A DNA stretch of 64,000 nucleotides from Hyposmocoma kahamanoa (taxonomy: Eukaryota; Arthropoda; Insecta; Lepidoptera; Cosmopterigidae): NCBI RefSeq assembly GCF_003589595.1, contig NW_020654422.1:13938577-14002576 (forward strand). The letters are read 5' to 3'. The notes beneath the pieces were generated by a model that worked only from the letters and a program-made list of their open reading frames with translations, was not told the DNA's origin and ran no database searches. Both the position numbers and the translations under genes were made by a program. Shown here in pieces: positions 44,940 through 57,283 of the stretch. How positions within the stretch are numbered: position 1 is the stretch's first letter; each line of letters starts with the position of its first letter.

Positions 44940-46509
44940 TTTTATGCTAGTGTAATCATTGAACGGTGCAAGCAGTCAATTCTGACTTGACGTTATGACA
45001 TAGGTAGTGATAACTCAGTCAGATACTGTGGAATAGTCGTCGCTATTGAGTTATCTATTATAATGTCTATACTTGCTTAGCTGAGATATAAATTTGCTTG
45101 TTCTCCTCTGAAGAAAGTATTTATCCCACTACGCTAGCATATAGCGATTTCATTATGTGAATTTACATACTTCTTTACTTCCTGGATACCGAATAATAAT
45201 AAAAGAAAACGCATATAGCCAAAGAAAAGATACCTACTTCAGCACAGGGTAGAATAAATAAGAAAAGTAAAAATGTTTGCGATATTATCCTTCATTGGTA
45301 AAATAGACCTATTATTATTTCAAATGTTAATAAATACAATCTGCTATTTAATGGAGTGGAATAAGATCTCGAGGGAGCTCGAGCACGAGGGTGTGAATAA
45401 TTTGTGCATTTATTTTAATTTCCTAAGTAAATAAAGGTGTTGAAATAATTTGAGGCCACACAACTTTACATTTAAAAGCTATGATATTATTTAATGTGTG
45501 TGTGAGTGAGGGGATCCAAATATTAAAATACTTTAGAGATTATGCCACAGATAAGATAACACCACTAAGTTACCCTTACTAACTTAACTTAGAACGAAAG
45601 GCGCCTCCCCGCACTACGTACCATTTCTTTCCTGGATAAAAATCGGCGGGTATCATACACTGATAAATCAAAGCAAAGCAAATCGTTTCACCACGATGGC
45701 AAGTGGCGTAATAGGAGTGAGACTACATACAGGTGTTGTTAAGTGTGCCCAGGCAATTTTGTATGCATTTTTTTTTTATTAAATTTGACCCACTTCTGCA
45801 GTCTCGTTTTTTTTTGTCCCATATACGTAACTGAGCCGATCAGCACAAAGAAATTTGATCAATTTTATTCATTTTTATGAACAACTCACACTTGACCAAA
45901 TAATTTACTATGCCATCATAATGTTTATTCAATTAAAAGATAATTTTATTACTTTATTTCTAACTGTTTTGTTATCTGTTAACTTATTGTTACCTCTTAC
46001 AGTAGGAAAACTAAAACCTCTCTATTAATGTCATATTGAATGTATGGCAGCGTTTGATGTTAAAATTTTGGATATTTCTAGTTTCATTATCATAAAGTTA
46101 TTGATGTTAATTTACTCATTAGGTAACGTACTTTCGATGTCAGTTTAAAGCTTATTGATATCTCTTATATTTATGGAATAATCACCTGGGTATACTTAAC
46201 GATTACACCCAACTAATACCGGTGATGCGACGCTTATGCTTCGTTCGTACTAACTTCGGGTGACATTGCGTCCTCACTCTTGGGTTTGACTCGTTAATTC
46301 GTATTTGGTTTTTGACAATATTGTTTGTGATATTCAATAATTGAATCTACTTTACGTCTGTTGCCGTCATTGTATTTGTTCCACAGCAGAAGATACGACT
46401 AAGGACCGCGTCATTACTTCTGAAAAATGGACGAGATTCCAGTCCCATTTGGGCTTGAATTTAAGGAGGTAGCTGTCCAATCTGTGTTACTTAAAAAAAA
46501 CAGCGAATT
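44940..46509. other. 1.6 kb with no feature recognised
   Basis: AT-rich, no shared repeat or convincing frame. Confidence 0.5.
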
Positions 46510-46670
46510 ATTTTTTCACACAAGTCGTGCGCCTGGTGGTAAGCGACATACCTGTCTATAAGGATTGCATCTCAAAATTTTAAATCGCAAAGATCTGAGT
46601 GTTACTGCCACTGCGCCCGTCCCTATAAGACTTTGAGTGTTGACTAGTCCTACGTGCCTGTAATTTCACT
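46510..46670 (-). mobile_element. REP-A copy 12, 3' half
   Basis: 'caagtcgtgcgcctggtggt', 'aagcgacatacctgtctata' to 'cgtgcctgtaatttcact'. The 5' half is absent. Confidence 0.66.
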
Positions 46671-46952
46671 AAAATTTAAATATGGTTAAACGACGAATAT
46701 GATTACACGAATCAGTAATCTATCAAAAGCCGTAAGACTAATCAATAATTAAAAACCTTGATCATGATAATTTTTGGGGAACAACAACGAAGACTGGGAC
46801 ATTAGTACCGGTGGAACAAAATAAATTGCAAAGGTCCACTGTGTGGGTCTTGTTTCAATTTCTGAACGTTTAAAGTTGAAGTGATAGCTAAGTAGAGTAA
46901 GATGAAGTAAGTATGTTGAGTTGATGTAAATCACAATTTCTGTAGTAGTAAG

Positions 46953-47199
46953 GATAATAATAATAACGCATAACGCACACTCTCATACTACACACACTCC
47001 CCGCACTCGGAAAACCGCAAGAAAACCCTGATTCGCGGGTGCCTTCGACACAGACATAGGCAACCACAAATTACATTTTAACTCACGAAAGAAATATATT
47101 TATATGGGCAATACGAATATTTCTCCCGGCCTGTGAATCGAACCCGAAACCACTACGTGACAGTCCAGCATTGCAACCGTTCGGCCACGAAGGCAGTTG
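46953..47199 (-). mobile_element. SINE-G copy 3, diverged
   Basis: TAA run, 'cgcgggtgcct', 'aactcacgaaagaaatat', 'gaatcgaacccgaaacc' and 'gttcggccacgaaggcagtt'. Older than copies 1 and 2, judging by substitutions. Confidence 0.74.
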
Positions 47200-47223
47200 A
47201 TAATAATATTAAATAATAACTTC

Positions 47224-47450
47224 AGTAGCAGTATAGCTCCTTGTGAAAGAGTTCGTCCAGGGAATTACTTCCACCGTGTTCTTCAGTTACAGGCACATGG
47301 GACTTATCAATTTATGTCTCAGGGTGACAGTGCCCCTCAGATGTTTGCGATTTATAGCTCTGAGTAGCACTGCAACTGTTATAGACAGGCGTGTAGCTTA
47401 CCATCAGGCGCACGAGTTGTTCATCCCGTCATTTGATGTTGCAAAAAAAG
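47224..47450 (+). mobile_element. REP-A copy 13
   Basis: 'agctccttgtgaaagagttc' to 'catcccgtcatttgatgttg' + A-run. The middle 'gcagtaatgtgagc' block is deleted. Confidence 0.72.
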
Positions 47451-48326
47451 AAATAATAAATTGATGTAACGAGTAAAAAGTGTACATTCGCAAGCAGCAC
47501 ATCTATATCTAAATATTCTATATCACTATAAGATATCTAATAGAATTTAATTCGATTCGAAGTGTTCAAACTCCCTCAAGATATCTTGAAGAAGGTTTCT
47601 AGATAATTTAAAGTAAAAGTCGGCACAACTTTATTAGTAGATCACAAGAATGCTTTGAGTAATTATCTGTAGGTAGTGTTAAAAGTGATTCGTATCTTTT
47701 TCCTCAAGTAACCCTTCTAGAATGCTACAGGACCATCATCAGGACAAGGTTTAGTCTTGTAGACAGTTTTTAAATAATTTATAGTCTATGATAGTTTTCT
47801 TAGTAACGCAATTTTAAAACCAAAATAACTATAACATTACAAACGTAAGACGCAATTCACTTATTACTAATAGATTTCAAGTTTAATGGCTTACACAATA
47901 TAAACTATGAAAATTGCAACATGGCGAAATTAGATATAACAATATACTGACTTTTTCGCGCAATATTTCATTGTTTAGAAAGCGCGAATTGACGTGCGAC
48001 TTTAAATACATTGTGAAAAGTAATGAAAAACCTGCCATAAAACTAATGCGCTCGCTGTACTTTAAATATTTATGTATAAATATAAACTTAATAAAAATAC
48101 AGTTATCAATTTTCGGTTTTAAATATTTATAGAAAGCTTCAGAACACAAGTTTTTAGGATATTAATAGACTTTACTGGATGTGTATAGAACAATTTTACT
48201 AAAAATTGTCAGTTGATCTACAAATGAACTCAAAATAAGGACTATAAGAGTAAATCATCACTTAATAAGTTGTTTGGTATTAAGGTTTTAAAATTTTGAC
48301 TTAAGTAAAATAAGTCTATAAGAACA
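47451..48326. other. no feature recognised
   Basis: ORFs at 47883-48149 (-) and 47914-48132 (+) overlap in AT-rich DNA without a domain. Confidence 0.45.
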
Positions 48327-48471
48327 AAATGATTATCACTAGTATCAGGTTTCTTACCACGGTCACGGGTTGACTCAGTCAACCTATGGAGCGTGCAACC
48401 GTTCCGAAATATCGGGACAATAAAAAGAAGTCATACCGTGGTAAGAAACCTGATACTAGTGATAATCATTT
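48327..48471. mobile_element. FB-2 foldback element, copy 2, perfect 36-bp arms
   Basis: 48327-48362 and 48436-48471 are exact reverse complements (arm begins 'aaatgattatcactagtatc', ends 'ttcttaccacgg'). The 73-base loop has 'ccgttccgaaatatcgggac', shared with copy 1. Sequence outside the right arm ('gaataaccacgaaagtctta') is also shared with copy 1, so the mobile unit probably extends to about 48500. Confidence 0.85.
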
Positions 48472-48500
48472 AGTGAATAACCACGAAAGTCTTAAAATCT

Positions 48501-49247
48501 CTATAAGAACAATTTCTTTTTTCTTAAACTACTTATAAAGAACTATTATCTAAACCTGTACCATATTAAGACTATTTATAGATATAATAGTTTTGAGGCG
48601 TATAAAGTGTGTTCCTTGGGTTAAAGATTTGAATGTTTGTCGCCAGTGAAGAAAATTGCCGTATGGTGTAGCATTAGGTATATTATATAGACATCGACTA
48701 TGTAACCAGAAGGTAAAAGCAATAAGTATGTGTAATCCCTCATTTGTATAACCAGCCAGGAATAAATCATCCTTGTAACGAGAGGCTGTGTTTTGACTTC
48801 GCTCCTAGCCTTCACCCTATATGGCGACTCTGCCAGGATTTACCATTATTAGCATTTACGCGTGCTCTAAGTACATAAGTTGCTAAATTAACAAAAATAT
48901 CGTATGGTGTAAAAACTGTAAGATCTGTAATAAATTTGTTATTTATTAACGACAGGAACGACTTGGCTTTTCAAACCACATCTAAGCCATACTGTAATTA
49001 AGTAAATAAGTTCAGAAACATCACAAGCAAAGAGAAATCAGCTCTATGATTTACGCCTAAGGACGAAAGTCATTTAGGGGCTTTGAACAAAATTGCAGGG
49101 ATTATCGTGCCTACAAAAAGGCAACTCTAATAAATGTTCATATGATAGAAGGCGTGAAAAATTCGGGAGAGATTCAATTTACTTCTACGAAAAATGGATT
49201 TTCGATCGTACAAGCATGCCGGAGGATGAAAATGACGTATTCGTGAT
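48501..49247. other. no gene recognised; ORF 49093-49374 (+) unassigned
   Basis: The 93-codon plus ORF begins 'MQGLSCLQKGNSNKCSYDRR'. Its second half overlaps a segment duplicated at 50.56 kb, so part of it is repeat DNA. I cannot name it. Confidence 0.35.
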
Positions 49248-49475
49248 CTGCTATTGTGTGCTAAAAGCGGATCAACCAAGTTTTCGTTTTCTTTGTGAAC
49301 TAAAGAAATGCTTAAAGAACATTTCTTTCACCGACATATTGCACGTATACGCCACATATAAAATTATACAATGAATGTGAATAATATGTATATAATATGC
49401 GCGGCAACCACACTAACTACTTGGTATCAAATTATTTCATGTTCTGTAAGTACCACAGTAATGTAATTCACACCA
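49248..49475. repeat. segment duplicated at 50560-50975
   Basis: 'gtgatctgctattgtgtg', 'acatattgcacgtatacgcc' and 'gcggcaaccacactaactac' recur in the same order at 50566, 50844 and 50899. The other copy carries an FB-1 insertion. Confidence 0.62.
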
Positions 49476-49835
49476 AAGCACAATCTAGAACACGAAGTTT
49501 TAGTAGCAACCTTGCCTATTTCTGCCGCCAAGCAGTAATGTGAGCGTTACTGTGTTTCGGTTTTGAAGGGTAAGGGTGCTGGTGAAAGTACAGGTACGGA
49601 ACTTGTCAACTTCTGTCTCAGAGTGATAGGCGCAGTGGCAGTGTCACACAGATCTTTGCGATTTAAAGCTCTGAGTGGCACTGCAACTGCTATGGACAGG
49701 CATGTCACTAAGCACCAGGCGCACGACATGTTCATCTTGTCACTTGGTATCATAAAAAAACTCGCACCTGAATCAATTTAGAAAAGTTTATTTCCCAAAA
49801 TGGTCCTACGCCCACAGTGAGAACCACCGAGACCG
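49398..49835 (-). mobile_element. SINE-B copy 3, split by REP-A copy 14
   Basis: 49398-49500 holds one part of the SINE ('ggcaaccacactaactactt', 'gtaagtaccaca'). 49761-49835 holds the other ('aatttagaaaagtttatttc', 'aatggtcctac'). The REP-A at 49501-49760 lies between. Confidence 0.6.
49501..49760 (+). mobile_element. REP-A copy 14, well preserved
   Basis: 'ccgccaagcagtaatgtgag', 'ttccggttttgaagggtaag' (near 49555), 'tatggacaggcatgtcacta' and 'ttgtcacttggtatcataaa' + A-run. ORFs on both strands here are shadows. Confidence 0.76.
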
Positions 49836-50559
49836 TTTATTATATAGTAGGGAATTCCCGTTTTGGTTTGTGGGCATAATGAAGAAGTTCCAAGAAGTAA
49901 AAAGAATTGTCTTCGCTTTATATAATCATGCCAATCCATGGTGCTAGATTGAAAGAGCTTTTATTGAAGTTTTTATTACTGCACCAGTTGCGCATACACG
50001 GGCTCACGCGAAGAAAAATATTCAGCTACAAGTTCCGAAAACTGTAAGCAATACAAAAATTCAAAAAGATATTCTACCATATCTGGTAGCCACTTCACAT
50101 CCGGTATTTAAAACAGTATCACAAGCTTTTATTGAAAAGTGGCAAAATGAACTAAATGTATCAGCTATTTAAGGAATAGAAAGTTTAATCAAGTATCCAA
50201 ATTAGTTTTGGGGTGCAGCGCAATTTAGAAACGTTTCAAAGGAACATCAAGTATCCTAATACACTGCCCAAACATTTTCCACTTTCACAATGCTCGATCA
50301 ACACTATAGAGATGGTTGCTCCTTGGTTTTCACGGAGCTCTGAAGAATCGTTTCCTGAAACATTTACTAGTGAGTTAAAAGAGTAGACTGAAGGATATTG
50401 AAGGGTAAATATAGATACTAAAATAAAGGTTTTATCATCCAACTCGACGAACACTGATTATTGGATTCCCAGCGGCTAAGTAAGGACGGCTTTCTATAAC
50501 AAACCCTGGTCAAAGTTCAAAGATTACAAAAAAACTATTTTACTTTCTACAAATATGAG
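49836..50559. other. no feature recognised
   Basis: AT-rich. The ORF at 50236-50454 (-) is unassigned. Confidence 0.4.
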
Positions 50560-50615
50560 ATATTTGTGATCTGCTATTGTGTGATACAGCGATTTCTTTG
50601 TGTACTAAAAATTAC

Positions 50616-50822
50616 ATCGAGTTCTTAGGTTTTCGCGATTGTTACACATAGGAAATAAAAACTATTTTTCCGGATTTAAATCGCGTATACTTGTTTTTTC
50701 AAACAAACCGACGTTTCGTCAGTCAACCGTGACCATGGGACCTGTAAAGGGCCCAAAACGTCGGTTTGTTTGAAAAAACAAATATACGCGATTTAAACCA
50801 GAAAAAATACTTTCATTTCCTA
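50616..50822. mobile_element. FB-1 foldback element, reference copy
   Basis: 'tactaaaaattac' stands on both sides (50603-50615 and 50823-50835), a 13-base target-site duplication. Inner arms 'atttaaatcgcgtatacttg' and 'ttcaaacaaaccgacgtttc' pair with 'ggtttgtttgaaaaaacaaa' and 'tacgcgatttaaacc'. The left end has 32 extra bases ('gagttcttaggttttcgcga...') not mirrored on the right. Non-coding. Confidence 0.8.
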
Positions 50823-50895
50823 TACTAAAAATTACGTAAAGATATTGCATGTACACGGCACATATACAACTATATAATTAATGTAAATAATAATG

Positions 50896-50975
50896 TGTGC
50901 GGCAACCACATCAACTACCTGGTCTCAAACTATTCCCCATCATAGGAGGACTTATAGAAGTACCCGAGTAATGTA
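50896..50975 (-). mobile_element. SINE-B copy 4, partial
   Basis: 'gcggcaaccacatcaactac', 'ctggtctcaaactattcccc' and 'agtacccgagtaatgta'. Ends before the tRNA-like head. Confidence 0.6.
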
Positions 50976-51191
50976 AGTAAAAAGTATAGAATAAAATATA
51001 GAATAGACAAAAGGATTTTGCATTTGCCCGTAGTTTCATAAAAAATATGTTTTAAGCACATTCTAGTGCTTGCTACAAGATTGAAGCTTACCATATCAGC
51101 TTTAGCAACAAAAACATTACCTTTTGGGCAGTAAAAGAAATGAGGTCGCCCTACTAAGTGTAAACCTGCTCTTACAATAATGACGTAAGCA

Positions 51192-51424
51192 ATTAGAGCC
51201 TGTGCATACGGCCTATTTTTTAGGAGCAGGCGACGCGGAGATGACGGGCGTTAACGCGACTCAAACGAGTTTCAGTCGCAGCCTCACAAATTCGATGGCG
51301 ATACAGACGACTGCGAATGGCGGACGTGAACACGCGCCCCTCCTCTGGCGCCGTAAATGCGCGTTTATGAAACGCGCGTCATCGGCGAGCAAAAAGTATG
51401 CCGTTTCCTAGCCTAGGGCTCTTA
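51192..51424. mobile_element. GC-rich MITE, 'ttagagcc/gggctctta' termini
   Basis: Left 'ttagagcctgtgcatacggc'; right in reverse complement 'taagagccctaggctaggaa' + 'acggcatactttttg'. The 69-codon ORF 51202-51411 fills the element but has no known domain and is probably incidental. Related fragment at 34376-34455. Confidence 0.58.
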
Positions 51425-52454
51425 CGTAAAGTTCGAGGAAACTAATACACACTGCGTGAATAATAACTCTAATATTGTATTTATTATGTGTAACTAGCAA
51501 TTATTTTGCAACGTTAGTATAAGAAAAATTCTGTGCATGTGAGAAACATGTAACTACTTACAATCTATTAATATTTGCTTTTTATTTTAAATCTTTCCAG
51601 GATTTTAGTGAGAGGTACTGTCCACTCCTGATAAAGTGTAATTTAAACTGGTATAGTAATATAGGCTAATGCAGAAAAGTTTTCGGTAACTAATATAAAA
51701 TTACTGTGTAAATAACGCAGTAATTCCATATTCTGAATAAGACAATGTTTTGTTTAAATTTCGGAGGTTTTGTTACTACACAATAATAACTAATATTTTA
51801 AATCGATATTCTAAAGTTAGAAAACTAAAAATCAGAGTTGATCATTTTTGGTATACAGCACAGAACAATAAAACTGAAAGAAAAAAAAATCCAAAATGAA
51901 CATATTTTTTACTCGTCGTACAGAAAGTATTTTTTTTTTAATCCGATTAAAGTTAACATTTTGATAGCGGTGCTTTATTTTTATTTTGATCGTTATTATT
52001 TATTCCCACGTAAAATAATAACGTAAAACCTACGTTCATATAAAAATAGCCTTGAATTGTACTTATAAAGAACACACGATATTATGTTACATAAATAGCT
52101 TACTTCAAGTCAAAGAGATCTCTTTCAATTAAAAGTTTTGTAACATCAAGCGATAAAAATTATGTAAGTACCTACTTTTAAAGTATATCCTAATTCAATA
52201 TCACCCAGAACATGGTACATAGAGATCGGAGTCTTCGAGGTCAAGTGCGCTAGTTAGCTTTGTGATCCAGATTCTGACCTGTGTAGAGCAGATACCCGAG
52301 TCTGAAGAATAAAAGGTAACATTTTCAGTCTGACGATGGTGGTGGACAGTTGAAAATCGGAGTGCAAATTTCGGATAATATCAGATGCACAGTCAGTTAG
52401 CAAAATATAATACAAAATTCTCGTACAAAATGTAATCTTCTAATTCTAATTATT
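51425..52454. other. no feature recognised
   Basis: AT-rich 1 kb. Confidence 0.45.
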
Positions 52455-52550
52455 TTTATTATATCAAATGACGGGATGAACAAATCGTGCTCGTGTTGGT
52501 AAGCGACATGCTTGTCCAGAACAGTTGCAGTGACACTCAGAGCATTAAAC
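52455..52550 (-). mobile_element. REP-A copy 15, 3' fragment
   Basis: 'ttatatcaaatgacgggatg', 'aagcgacatgcttgtccaga' and 'acagttgcagtgacactcag'. Confidence 0.62.
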
Positions 52551-53809
52551 ACGGGAAAAAACAATGTAAGTGCCACAAGTCTCGATTACTATCAGAACCG
52601 ATGTCGCCAAAACGCAGACAAACAAAATGATAAACACTAGGAAATCTTGATGGTCTTAGTGTTTAATTTAAAAAAATGTAACAAGTTCTGGATTGCTAAT
52701 ATAAATTAAACTTTACCCAGACGTTATATCGTTTAAACGTCAATACTTTTATTGCAAGTTACGACGTTTCAATGTTACATTGAAATTTTATTCAACATGC
52801 TGCCATCTTGCGCCCAGTAGCTGGACTACGACGAATAATTAACGTCTGAACGAAAACTTAATCAGAAAATTTAAAATTTATTAAAATAACACTTACCGAT
52901 GATTTGAAATACTATAGTCTATTTCAATAGAATTGAGAGTAAACGTAAACAAACCAGTTGGGTTAAAATTCTGAAGAAATCACTCACTATATGGAATAAG
53001 TAACACTTTTATGTGTATTTTGTAGGTTTCCACTTGATATCTCACCACTTTTTCCAACAATATTCGTTTGTCATGCATTATAAAATCATAATTGAAAAAT
53101 CTTCGCCGAAAACCGAGATTGATTTGACAATCCATAGTCTAGAATGTCTATGGTTGCATAGGGATGTACGGAAAAAAGTTCAATTGAGTGAATCATAGTT
53201 TGAGTAAGTGATTGCCTCAAGAGTCACCAGAAACTTACGTCTTGAAATCATTTGACCAACTCTTATTTCTGTACCGCTTACAAACGATTTAGCGACTTGT
53301 TAATTATCAAGTATTTTCATAATTTTCTGTATTTAACTGATAGCTTCTAACTTTTAAACAATAAATGTCAATAATCGTAAATAAAGAAACGTTTTTTTAT
53401 GTATCACCTTCAATCAATTTACAACGGTCAAATGCGCGGAATTCACTTGATGTTAGTCCAACAGATTCAATTAATTGATCTGATTCATTCAATAATTGAT
53501 TAGTAAATTACTCTACAATTGCTCATCACTAAACCGACTATGGTCGGGTCAATGCACTCAATGTTTACCTTTACTCTCAATTCATTTGAAACAGGGTATA
53601 CTACGGGTAATATTTTCGTGTAGCTATCATTCTTGCACCAAAACAGCGCAGCGCAATAAGGCATTTTTCTACGATTTTAGAGAATTTGCACGAAAGAATT
53701 ATGCAACTATACCATATAAAGCGCAAAAGGCGGACTTAGCTCAAGTAGGTCTTTCAAGACCCATTGTCAGCACGCATCAGACGCTAACCAACCACTTCGA
53801 CTGTATTTA
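52551..53809. other. no gene recognised
   Basis: The ORF at 53496-53903 runs into REP-A copy 16 and is not credible as a gene. Confidence 0.45.
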
Positions 53810-54040
53810 TTGTTCTATGGCTTTAAATCACAAAAATCTGAGTTACACTGCCACTGCGCCCGTCACCCTGAGTCATAAGTTGCCAACTACCACGTGTCTG
53901 TAATGTGTAACTTCACCAGCTGCACTCTTACCTTTCAAAACCAAAACGCCGTAATGCTCACATTTCTGTTTGGTGGTAAAAATAGGTGAGGTGGCAGTAA
54001 TTCCCTGGATGATTTTTTTCAGAAGGGGCTCTAATATTAC
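53810..54040 (-). mobile_element. REP-A copy 16
   Basis: 'ctatggctttaaatcacaaa', 'gcgcccgtcaccctgagtca', 'aatgctcacatttctgtttg' and 'aattccctggatgat'. The tail side is missing. Confidence 0.7.
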
Positions 54041-56492
54041 TAAAGTTTGTGACTACATATTAGTAAAACACTTTTAGAGAAGACTTTAACCACGCTATTT
54101 GTTATAGCGCTTTGCAGTTAGTAATTCGCCTCTGCGGTAGAATGTACTAAGACCTAATTTATCTATTATTCGCTAATCACTACTTACTTCGTCAAAATTA
54201 GAGAGAAGATTGTAACTTCCGTTCTGATGGTTCGAATTGCGCTACGGATTTTAGAACAATAGAGATTTACCTCCTAAAGCTTGGCTATTCACTTTGATTA
54301 CTCAAAAGTAGGATGTATAGAATTTACTGCTAAATATACAGTTTGCACACCTGACCAGATTGGTTCACTGCGCTTTAGTTTCGAAACAAAATCTATATTA
54401 GATTGCAGCAAGCATACGCTTTAAACTTCTAGGTGAGGTTTTGAAGCAGGATATTACTTGACCATTCCATTCCAAAAATCTATAACTACGTATTATATTG
54501 CGGTGTTTACAGCGACGAATATACTTCACTTGTAGTTCTAAATTTTATGTAAGGTGAAGCCTGAAAACCAGCAAATTGCTGAGGCTGTTTTTCTTCTTCA
54601 ACACAGCTATTTGTTTTCAGTCACTATTTTAAGTTTTTTATGTATAGTTGTAGTGTCGAAGAATAGTCGTTTTATTTTATTTTATTTTTTTTTATTATCT
54701 ATAACTTTTACTTGCAACAACTTTTTCTACAGCAAAGACACATTTTTTTTAAAAAAAGATAGTCAACTCACACCGAAGGTTCCGTTATAAAAATATGAAC
54801 TTTTGGACCCATCATTTCATTCTTTATGTAAAATATGCTAGATTGAGTTAGCCTATCAAGATATTTGATGAAATCAATCACAACATAATTAAATTTATCA
54901 TTTAAAATCTTTGCTGCAATAATCAAAATTGTTACTTCAACGATTGTCCTTGAGAGAATGACAACATGTTACAAGGAAACAAGTTACATGATCACCTTTA
55001 ACAACATCTTGTTTATTTCAATTGTATTGTTTCTTCTGGGTATGTATATACAAAACTATTGACTTATAAACTTTGCAAATAAAACTAGAATATAGTTAAA
55101 AAAAGTTTTTTTATAATACTCCATATGGTTTTAGTTAACTCACTTTAGATTTGAGCTTCTATTTAGAACAACATTTACTATGAAACAAAAATGTTAGGTT
55201 TTTCACTGAAGATAGAGGCAGGTAAGCAAATCATAGTCAAAGTGAATTAATCTTTATTTCATAGGTAACAACACTAGAAATCGTCATTCATAAGGCAGAT
55301 TCCCGTTAAAGAACAGAAATTGCTAAGAGTAAGTAACATTATGTAGTTTCTATGTTACGAACCTTTTAGACACGAAACCCTAAAAATCATGTTTCCTTAC
55401 AAATTCAAAGAATTTAAAGTTGATTAAATTTCGTATATGAAGTTTAATTTTTTTCTGACAATTTACTACAGTCGCTAATAAAAGTTTTCAGGAATATGCT
55501 TTTGTAACTCCGTAAAAAAATTCGTCTTCTAAAACATTGTTCTTTTTATTTAAGAGCTAGGTTCTGCCGGTGAAGTTCACTGACAAATCTCTGTTCTGCG
55601 CCCTAACTTGTATTATCTGATACCACACGACATTGACTTTTTCCCTTATTTGACCTAAAGAACTTTGTGTCCGAGTAGTGCATAAGGTATTTCATTATTA
55701 ATTAATCAAATGTGTTGCTGATCACATGCATTGTTGCGTTTACATTCATCACACGTATATTTTTAATACAATAAAAACCAACCTTCGGACAATACGGTGC
55801 TTTCCATATTAACCTACCTTATACGAATAGTGTACTCTAGGAAACAAAATCCTATTAAACATAAATTGCATTACTACAAACATTCTTCATTCGTACATTT
55901 TGGAACGAGCCCCAATATTTACTTTGAATAGGTCTTCCTGTGCCTCTCTTTCCTTCTATAATAATTCTAAGAACTGTCGTGAACTTTACCTTCTATTTCT
56001 ATATTATATACTAACCTTAGATTCTACGAGAGAGGGAAAAACATTACTAACTAATCATACAAATTTAAGCGGAGACATTCCACAAAAACACCGCTAGCAC
56101 AGGCTACTAAGGTTTTGATGAAGCTCGTAACAGTACAAATTTGTAGAGTCGAGCTGCTAGCGAGTTTCGGGTGGATTTACTTAATAAATTTATGACGTTC
56201 AAAATTGATAATGTTCCACACTGGTTGTTGAAAAGTAGAAATCTGTGCTAATATTAACACAAGTAAGCCGTACTTCGTCAAGATACGATGTTATATTAAA
56301 CAAAATGACAAAGGATTGTGTATCTAAATTAGTAGCGTGGTTTTAGTAATTTACATTAGATGATATTAATGAAGGCTATCAACTAATTAGAACACTTTCT
56401 AATATAATTTTTGTTTCTGGGTTATCTATGTCATTTTCTAATTGATTATAACATAAAAATGAATATAAAATTGTTTTAAAAATTTATTTCAA
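54041..56492. other. 2.4 kb with no feature recognised
   Basis: Very AT-rich. ORFs at 54554-54790 and 55900-56097 have no domain. It is the longest stretch without a recognised element. Confidence 0.5.
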
Positions 56493-56630
56493 AATACAAA
56501 GACGGAACGCCAACAAAAATTCATTCGAGTCGTCTGGAATCGTATCACCGCCTTCACTGGTGATAATTATAACAAACTAGTGGAGTTATTTCACAAAATG
56601 TAATTGAATTGAATGGTAGTAAAACATCTA
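56493..56630. mobile_element. SINE-F inverted fragments
   Basis: 56495-56560 is a minus tail and B-box region ('aatacaaagacggaacgcc', 'ctggaatcgtatcaccgcct'). 56569-56630 is a plus distal body ('taattataacaaactagtgg', 'atttcacaaaatgtaattg'). Confidence 0.58.
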
Positions 56631-57088
56631 CTTAATATTAAAACTTTATTTTCTTGCAAAAACTTTGTTTTAGTGGCCACGACAGCGAACAGTTGAAATT
56701 TGCGTACCGTTAAGGGATCGTGCAAATGTTCGGGTTTCTCTTTATTTAAAGACGAAAAGGGAACATTATATTAATATTTCAATAAGTAGTTTATATCAAT
56801 TAAAATTGTACAAATTGATGACAAAGAGTCTAGAAATGCGAGAATATGTAAATACCACTACTTAGCTACGTATATACCATTGTGACAGTCACAAAAGCAA
56901 AAAAATTCAGGGCTATTTTTACTCTTTCGTATTTGCTGCTCAGATAAATAGAAACAAATAATGTTAAATCAGAAACAGAACCTTTTTGCGAATTTGTAGC
57001 TAATGACACATTCAAACATCCGATGGGCTTAGAGCGAAACTATAGCGCTTCTGGCATGTTTATGCAAGTTCGCATTGATACGTTCTGC
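56631..57088. other. no feature recognised
   Basis: AT-rich spacer. Confidence 0.4.
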
Positions 57089-57283
57089 AGGCTTAAAAAG
57101 GTCGCATTGGCAGAATCATAATATGATTAATTGACATTACATAGTATGAATTTTTTCAACTATTTGGCAGTGTTGTATGGAGACCTCCATAGAACACTGT
57201 CAATATATCAATTGTAAGAAATTCATAATATGAATAGTCAATAAATCATATTATGATTCTGCCAATACCGTCTTTTTAGCTCT
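57089..57283. mobile_element. MITE with long inverted repeats
   Basis: Core 57107-57265: 'ttggcagaatcataatatga' at the left and, reverse-complemented, the same 20 bases at the right. Arms continue inward ('ttgacattac...' against 'ttgactattc...') and the centre holds 'cagtgttgtatggagac'. Weaker pairing extends outward ('gcttaaaaaggtcgca' against 'gctaaaaagacggtat'). Confidence 0.75.

Larger units (their letters stand above)
50560..50975. repeat. second copy of the 49.25-kb segment, with FB-1 inside
   Basis: Outer parts match 49248-49475. The inner 207 bases are the FB-1 element, flanked by a direct repeat. The end at 50896-50975 is a partial SINE-B (copy 4, minus). Confidence 0.6.

Noticed and set aside
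54554..54790. 78-codon hydrophobic ORF resembling a membrane peptide
   Set aside because: Phe/Leu/Ile richness follows from poly-T content; no conserved feature.
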